64,000 nt of DNA, from positions 1 through 64,000 of the forward strand of contig NZ_JAHXRQ010000024.1 of the NCBI RefSeq assembly GCF_019392335.1, written 5' to 3'. A program made the translations under genes and the position numbers. The notes under the pieces are model-generated. The model saw only the letters and a program-made list of their open reading frames with translations, was not told the origin of the DNA and searched no databases. This document shows positions 59,388 to 64,000 of this stretch, in pieces (positions within the stretch are counted from its first letter, which is position 1; each line of letters begins with the position of its first letter). The DNA comes from Mameliella sp. CS4. GTDB lineage: Bacteria; Pseudomonadota; Alphaproteobacteria; Rhodobacterales; Rhodobacteraceae.

Positions 59388-61058
59388 TCAGCTGTGCTCT
59401 TCCTCGGCGGTGGCCGCCAAGGCCCGGTTGTAGGCCTTCAGCGCATCGACGTGGAACAGCGCGCCCTGAAGAACCGGCTCGCCCGTGTCCATCGTCACCA
59501 CCGGCAGGAAAGGTTCCCCGGTGCGGTCCAGCATCGGCAGCGCGGTCTTCAACGTCGCCCCCGCCTGCACATATAGCCCGTCCTCGATCATCTGCGCGCA
59601 AGTTGCCTCGTCCGCCGCGCCCTCGTCCGTCGGTTTGCGCATCACGCCCTGCACCCGGAACATCGCCAGCAGGTAGGCCTGCGGCCCCGCCGCCAGCTGC
59701 ACGTTGCGCCGCTCCAGCTGGGTCAGGAAAAAGGACCGGTCCACAAGGCGGCTGGCCACCGCCGTCGACATCGACACCGAAACCATGACCGCCAACCCGG
59801 TCTGCCAGTCACCGGTCAATTCAAAGACGATCAGCGTGGTCGAGATCGGTGCCCCCAGGACGGCGGCCGCCACCGCCCCCATCCCTGCCAGCGCGTACAG
59901 CGTGAAGGCCGAGGACACCTCGGGGAAAATGCCGGTCGCGATATGGCCGAAGGTCAGCCCGGTCAGCGCCCCCACCATCAGCGAAGGCGAAAAGATGCCG
60001 CCGCCCATGCGCCCCGCCATCGTGATCGAAACGGCCGCGACCTTGACCACCGCAAAAACCAGCGCTTCGTGCATCAGAAGACCGCCGGTCAACGCGCGGC
60101 TTGTCGTCTCGTACCCCACCCCGATGATATGCGGAAAGAAGATCGCGATGCCGCCCAGCAAGAGTCCCGCCACCGCCGGGCGCAACCAATAGGGCAGGCC
60201 CAGTTTCTTTTGCAGCCGGGTTTCCGCATCATCGGCAAAGAACACCGACTGCATCATGATGACCGCCACCAGCCCGCAGACCAGCCCCAGGATGAAGAAG
60301 GCCGGAAGCTCCAGGTAGAATTCCACCGTCGTCGTCCCCGGCAGCACGAATTCCGTCACATCGCCATAGACCAGCCGGTTGATGACCGTGCCCGCCGCGC
60401 TGGCCACCACGATGGGTGCAAAGGCGTGCAAGGCGAAGTGCCGCAGGATCACCTCCAGCGCGAACAGCGCCCCGGCGATGGGCGCGTTGAAACTGGCCGA
60501 AACGGCCGCCGCCACCGCGCAGCCCAGAAGATCGCGCCCGGTGATCCCGTCCACCTTCAGCGTGTTGGCGATCCAGCTGGCGCACATGGCCGCGATATGC
60601 ACCACCGGCCCTTCCCGGCCCGTGCTGCCCCCGGTCGACAGGGTGATCCAGGAACACAGCGCCGAGGCAATGCCCGCCTTCTTTTCCACTCGCCCGTCGT
60701 TCAGCGCCGCGCCTTCGATCACATCGGCCACGGACCGCACCCGCCCGTCCGGCGTGGCCACATGCAGGATGATGCCCACCGTGATGCCGCCAAAGACCGG
60801 GATCAGCAGCAGCCAGAGCCAGGGCAGCCGCTCGGCAAAGGAATGCAGCGTCTGCAGATCCGGCGTGCCATAGACCAGCGTCTGCAGGCTCTCGACCGCA
60901 AAGCGAAAGGCGATGGCCGCCAGGCCCGAGGCCACGCCGAGCCCCAGCGCTATGAACCAGAACTGGATCTGGCCCGGCCCGCGATGGCGCAACATGTCCC
61001 AGCCTCGGCCAAAGCCCGAGCGAATCCTGTGCATTTGCTGTTGCAGCAGGCTCGGCAA
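59388..61058 (-). CDS. ClC-family voltage-gated chloride channel/antiporter
   Basis: 556 aa from a TTG at 61058 preceded by GGGAGG at ideal spacing; an ATG at 61034 is the alternative. 'STGGSTGREGPVVHIAAMCASW' (GSxGxEGP anion motif), 'SFNAPIAGALFALEVI' and 'RMGGGIFSPSLMVGA' (GxFxP) are the selectivity-filter signatures. The C-terminal region (about 455-545) resembles a CBS-domain pair, partly degenerate. The family exchanges chloride for protons. It starts divergently from the FAD oxidase gene. Confidence 0.9.
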   Translation of the reverse strand: MPSLLQQQMHRIRSGFGRGWDMLRHRGPGQIQFWFIALGLGVASGLAAIAFRFAVESLQTLVYGTPDLQTLHSFAERLPWLWLLLIPVFGGITVGIILHVATPDGRVRSVADVIEGAALNDGRVEKKAGIASALCSWITLSTGGSTGREGPVVHIAAMCASWIANTLKVDGITGRDLLGCAVAAAVSASFNAPIAGALFALEVILRHFALHAFAPIVVASAAGTVINRLVYGDVTEFVLPGTTTVEFYLELPAFFILGLVCGLVAVIMMQSVFFADDAETRLQKKLGLPYWLRPAVAGLLLGGIAIFFPHIIGVGYETTSRALTGGLLMHEALVFAVVKVAAVSITMAGRMGGGIFSPSLMVGALTGLTFGHIATGIFPEVSSAFTLYALAGMGAVAAAVLGAPISTTLIVFELTGDWQTGLAVMVSVSMSTAVASRLVDRSFFLTQLERRNVQLAAGPQAYLLAMFRVQGVMRKPTDEGAADEATCAQMIEDGLYVQAGATLKTALPMLDRTGEPFLPVVTMDTGEPVLQGALFHVDALKAYNRALAATAEEEHS

Positions 61059-61138
61059 TCCGGCCTCCCTCAATCCGGTGACTTTCCCGCGCCGCAGGCA
61101 CTGGTTAAGGTGACCCGAGCAGTTTTCCGGAGTCCCCC

Positions 61139-62512
61139 ATGCCCATCGCCCAGGCGATCGATGATCTGACAACCCTCCTAGGCGAACGCGTGAGCCTGTC
61201 CAAGCCCGATCTCGAAGCGCATGGCGCCTCGGAATCCTATTTTCCCAACACGCCGCCCCAGGCCGTCACCTATCCGCGCACCACCGAAGAGGTGCGCCGC
61301 ATCGTCGAGATCTGCGCCCGTGAAAGCGTGCCGGTGATCGGCTGGGGGGCCGGCACCTCGCTCGAAGGCCACGGGCAAGCGCTGCAAGGCGGAGTCAGCG
61401 TCGACTTTCGCCTGATGAACAAGGTGCTGGAAATCCGCCCCGCCGACATGGACGTGACGGTGCAGCCCGGCGTCACGCGTGAGGCGCTGAACGAGGAACT
61501 GCGCGCCACGGGCCTCTTCTTTCCGGTCGATCCCGGCGCCAATGCCTCGCTTGGCGGCATGGCGATGACCCGGGCCTCCGGCACCACGACCGTGCGCTAT
61601 GGCTCCATGCGGGACAACGTGCTGGGGATGGAAGTGGTGCTGGCCGATGGCCGCGTGATCCGCACCGGCACCCGCGCCCGCAAATCCGCCGCCGGCTATG
61701 ACCTGACCGCGCTCATGGTGGGTTCCGAGGGCACGCTGGGTCTTGCCACGGAACTCACCCTCCGCCTGCACGGCGTCCCCGAGGCGATCAGCGCCGGCAT
61801 CTGTGCCTTCCCCGACATGGGCGCCGCCACTGCCTGCGTGATGGAAACAATCCAGATGGGGATCCCGATGGCCCGGATCGAATTCGCCTGCGCCGAAACC
61901 GCAAAGGCCTTCAACGCCTATGCTGGGACCGACATGGCCGAGGCGCCGCATCTTATGGTCGAATTCCACGGCAGCCCCGACAGCACCGCCCAGGATGCGG
62001 AACGCTTTGCCGAAATCGTGGCCGATCACGGCGGCAGCGCCTTCCGCTGGTCGGGCCGCGAAGAGGAACGCCGCGCGCTCTGGTCCATGCGCCACAACGG
62101 CTATTACGCCATCCTCGCCGCGCGCCCCGGCGCGCGCGGGGTTGTCACGGATATCTGCGTGCCGATCTCGCGCCTGGCCGAGGCCGTCGAGGCCACCCAG
62201 GCCGACATTGCCGCCAGCGGAATTCCCGGGCCAATCCTGGGCCATGTGGGCGACGGCAACTTTCACGCCATCCTGCTGATCGACCCCGACCAGCCCGCCG
62301 AGTTGCAGACCGCCAAGGACCTCGCCGCACGCATGGCGAAACGCGCCCTGCAACTGGGCGGCACCTGTACCGGCGAACATGGCGTGGGATACGGCAAGTT
62401 GCCTTTCATGGCCGCCGAACATGGGCAGGGCTGGCAGGTCATGGGGGCGATCAAGCGCGCGCTCGATCCTCAGAACATCATGAACCCGGGCAAGCTAGTA
62501 CCGGGAAACTGA
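61139..62512 (+). CDS. GlcD/D-lactate dehydrogenase-type FAD oxidase
   Basis: 457 aa. FAD-binding type 4 domain (about residues 40-215) with 'VIGWGAGTSLEGHG' and 'GGMAMTRASGTTTVRYGSMRDNVLGMEVVLADG', and the C-terminal FAD-linked oxidase domain ending 'GTCTGEHGVGYGKLPFMAAEHG' with the metal/active-site His. It oxidises 2-hydroxy acids such as D-lactate or glycolate and passes electrons to cytochrome or quinone. No FeS partner (GlcF) is nearby, so a single-subunit D-lactate dehydrogenase is most likely. Confidence 0.9.
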   Translation: MPIAQAIDDLTTLLGERVSLSKPDLEAHGASESYFPNTPPQAVTYPRTTEEVRRIVEICARESVPVIGWGAGTSLEGHGQALQGGVSVDFRLMNKVLEIRPADMDVTVQPGVTREALNEELRATGLFFPVDPGANASLGGMAMTRASGTTTVRYGSMRDNVLGMEVVLADGRVIRTGTRARKSAAGYDLTALMVGSEGTLGLATELTLRLHGVPEAISAGICAFPDMGAATACVMETIQMGIPMARIEFACAETAKAFNAYAGTDMAEAPHLMVEFHGSPDSTAQDAERFAEIVADHGGSAFRWSGREEERRALWSMRHNGYYAILAARPGARGVVTDICVPISRLAEAVEATQADIAASGIPGPILGHVGDGNFHAILLIDPDQPAELQTAKDLAARMAKRALQLGGTCTGEHGVGYGKLPFMAAEHGQGWQVMGAIKRALDPQNIMNPGKLVPGN

Positions 62513-62730
62513 CGGCAGGCAACCGCAAACCGGGCCGCGGCTGGCGGGTGGGCCGCTGGCGGGCGCAGCCCGGGCAGCCGGGGCGCCCGGAGGCCCGGCC
62601 CAACCGCCGCCATCGGGCCAAATGGCAGGACACACGGCACATCACTCCCGCGTGACAGGTCCTGCCCTGGCCTTGCCCAGAGCGAGCAAACCCGCTTTCC
62701 CTTCGGCACCAACCGCCAGGAACGCCCCCG

Positions 62731-63204
62731 ATGCCCCCGACCATCCGTTTTGCCCGCCTGCCCGAGATCGACCCCGCGCTGATCCAGGCCCATATGTCCG
62801 ACCCGCGCGTCGCGGAACACATGCCTTTGCTGACCGGCACCTGGGATTCGGATACCGTGGCGCAATTCGTAGCCACCAAAGAGGCTTGCTGGCAGCGCGA
62901 CGGCCTTGGTCACTGGGCCATCCTCGCCGACGAGGACTATGTCGGATGGGGTGGGTTCCAGAAGGAAGGCAAGGAATGGGATTTCGGCCTCGTGCTGCAT
63001 CCAGACCGCTTCGGCCTCGGCCTGCGGATCGCACGGCAGGCACTCGACATGGCGCGGCGCGATCCGCGTATCCCCTTCGTCACCTTCCTGTTGCCGCCGT
63101 CGCGCAAACATCTCGGCGCACTCCGCCGCATGGGGGCCGACTACCTGGGCGACACGACCTACGGCCAGGAGACCTTTCGCAAGTACCGGCTCGACACCGT
63201 CTGA
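62731..63204 (+). CDS. GNAT family N-acetyltransferase
   Basis: 157 aa. Core GNAT pattern: 'HWAILADEDYVGWGGFQKEGKEWDFGLVLHPDRFGLGLRIARQALDMA' carries the acetyl-CoA-binding loop (GxGxxI-like, here FGLGLRI). The N terminus 'TIRFARLPEIDPALIQAHMSDPRVAEHM' is RimJ/RimL-like. The acceptor is unknown. It is convergent with the TetR gene; the stops are three bases apart. Confidence 0.8.
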   Translation: MPPTIRFARLPEIDPALIQAHMSDPRVAEHMPLLTGTWDSDTVAQFVATKEACWQRDGLGHWAILADEDYVGWGGFQKEGKEWDFGLVLHPDRFGLGLRIARQALDMARRDPRIPFVTFLLPPSRKHLGALRRMGADYLGDTTYGQETFRKYRLDTV

Positions 63205-63207
63205 GCC

Positions 63208-63789
63208 TCAGCCCAGCACCGCATCCGCCGCCCGCCGCACCCGCGCCGCGCGCGCCGCTGCGTCCGGCACCCGCATCGCCCCGGTGACAAGCCGCAGCTG
63301 CCAGTCCCCCACCAGCAGATCGACCCAGAGCGCGGCCGCCTCTTCCGGCGGCCCGCCAACCTCACCCGCTGCGCAAAGTCGCTCGAAGACGGACAGGAGC
63401 CGGGGAAAGACCGTTCCCCGCCCGGCCTCTGCCAGCACGGCGCCCAGCGTATCGCTGGCATCCGCCGCCGCCGCGCGGTTGAGCGCCACGGCGCGCGGGC
63501 TCAGCAGCATGTCCAGCAGCGCCGCCCCCAGCGCCTCCAGCACCTCGCGGCCAGCGCCCCTTTCCGGCAGCGTCTCCAGCTGCGCCGTCACCTGCTCGGC
63601 GTTGCGCAGGATCAGCGCCCGGAAGAGCCCGATCTTGTCCCCGTACCAACGATACAGAGTTTCGTTCGAGGCCTTGGCCCGTTTCGCCACCGCCAGCATC
63701 GACAATCCCGCAAAGCCCTTTTCCCCAAGGACCGCATAGGCCGCCTCGGCAATCTGCGCCTCTCGCTCCGCCTTGTTCTCTGGTCGCAT
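63208..63789 (-). CDS. TetR/AcrR-family transcriptional regulator
   Basis: 193 aa. The N-terminal helix-turn-helix (about residues 8-55: 'REAQIAEAAYAVLGEKGFAGLSMLAVAKRAKASNETLYRWYGDKIGLF') is followed by a ligand-binding domain of the TetR_C type. It is divergent from a gene that starts at about 63880, with a palindrome between them, so it likely represses that gene and itself. GGGAGAGAT precedes the ATG. Confidence 0.92.
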   Translation of the reverse strand: MRPENKAEREAQIAEAAYAVLGEKGFAGLSMLAVAKRAKASNETLYRWYGDKIGLFRALILRNAEQVTAQLETLPERGAGREVLEALGAALLDMLLSPRAVALNRAAAADASDTLGAVLAEAGRGTVFPRLLSVFERLCAAGEVGGPPEEAAALWVDLLVGDWQLRLVTGAMRVPDAAARAARVRRAADAVLG

Positions 63790-63820
63790 GACATCTCTCC
63801 CTTGACCCCATCCGTATCTT

Positions 63821-63861
63821 TGTGTACGGATTTATGCAAGGCGTACACATAAGTACGCCTT
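63821..63861. promoter_or_regulatory. Nested palindromic operator of the TetR regulator
   Basis: AAGGCGTAC (63838-63846) and GTACGCCTT (63853-63861) form a perfect 9-bp inverted repeat with a six-base spacer. TGTGTAC (63821-63827) is also inverted as GTACACA (63843-63849). Three GTAC half-sites in the divergent promoter suggest cooperative TetR binding. Confidence 0.78.
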
Positions 63862-63879
63862 ATCCTGGAGACCCGAGAA

Positions 63880-64000
63880 TGACCCATGCCTATTTCGACT
63901 ACTGCGACAGTCACGATCGCCGCAGACTGGACCTGAAAGCGGGGCGGCGCCCCCGACACGCCCCGGTTTTCGCGGCCTTTGCAGGAAATCTGCGCCACGC
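63880..64000 (+). CDS. Start of a TetR-controlled gene, cut by the window edge
   Basis: 40 codons are visible from the ATG at 63880, with GGAG about ten bases upstream; no stop occurs before the window ends. The residues (MTHAYFDYCDSHDRRRLDLK...) match nothing I recognise. Its position behind the operator makes it a probable target of the divergent TetR regulator. Confidence 0.4.

Noticed and set aside
63612..63998. 128-codon minus-strand frame across the right edge
   Set aside because: It overlaps the TetR gene and its operator region and has no domain; the TetR frame on the same strand is clear.

Overview
The window is GC-rich, densely packed chromosomal DNA that looks like a member of the Rhodobacterales (roseobacter-type Alphaproteobacteria). 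The evidence is the gene repertoire (betI-betC-betA, aerobic cobaltochelatase cobS/cobT, the gor-hflK-hflC-DUF2065 block, YebC, YdcH-type and DUF1036 proteins, two GcvA-like LysR regulators), a GTTC-N7-GTTC LexA box of the alphaproteobacterial type, and a dispersed 'TTCTTTGGGC...AAATAC-TCCGGGG' intergenic element. I see no rRNA, tRNA, CRISPR array, integrase or intact insertion sequence.

Layout. 1-4.5 kb: an AT-richer HNH nuclease gene, then small housekeeping and secreted proteins (DUF4389, M19 dipeptidase, zinc-finger protein, glutathione peroxidase, YdcH, thermonuclease). 4.6-8.6 kb: the glycine-betaine synthesis operon betI-betC-betA with a clear palindromic BetI operator; betB is absent. 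8.7-15.7 kb: DUF1036 protein, exporters (EamA, LysE), membrane proteins, an AT-richer orphan S41-type protease, yebC. 15.8-25.4 kb: glutamine amidotransferase, a ymdB-eamA-SLC13 operon, ferredoxin, a stand-alone DnaE2 C-terminal OB-fold gene under a LexA-box promoter, a ProC-like reductase and a MATE exporter. 25.5-27.0 kb: degP.

27.0-38.6 kb appears to be accessory DNA placed between degP and its usual DUF2065/hflC neighbours. It holds a 1-kb stretch without genes, then a LysR regulator divergent from a tightly coupled seven-gene operon (polyamine-type ABC transporter, amidase, polysaccharide-deacetylase-fold hydrolase, DUF1989 protein), an azoreductase/LysR pair, and a degenerate Hpt/receiver pair. 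The operon is the best candidate for an undescribed catabolic system: uptake of a small cationic or amidated N-compound, followed by two hydrolases and a DUF1989 (carboxyguanidine deiminase-like) enzyme.

38.6-45 kb: DUF2065, hflC, hflK, gor, a STAS-less SulP transporter, rpiA. 45-57 kb: an ECF sigma/anti-sigma pair, cobS and cobT separated by a racemase-fold protein lacking both catalytic cysteines and a tandem pair of secreted paralogues, then aminopeptidase P, DUF427 and a sulfotransferase. 57-64 kb: an SH3b triple-repeat protein with His/Gly-rich linkers, a Sel1-repeat protein, a ClC channel, a GlcD-like FAD oxidase, a GNAT enzyme, and a TetR regulator with a palindromic operator facing a gene that runs off the right end.
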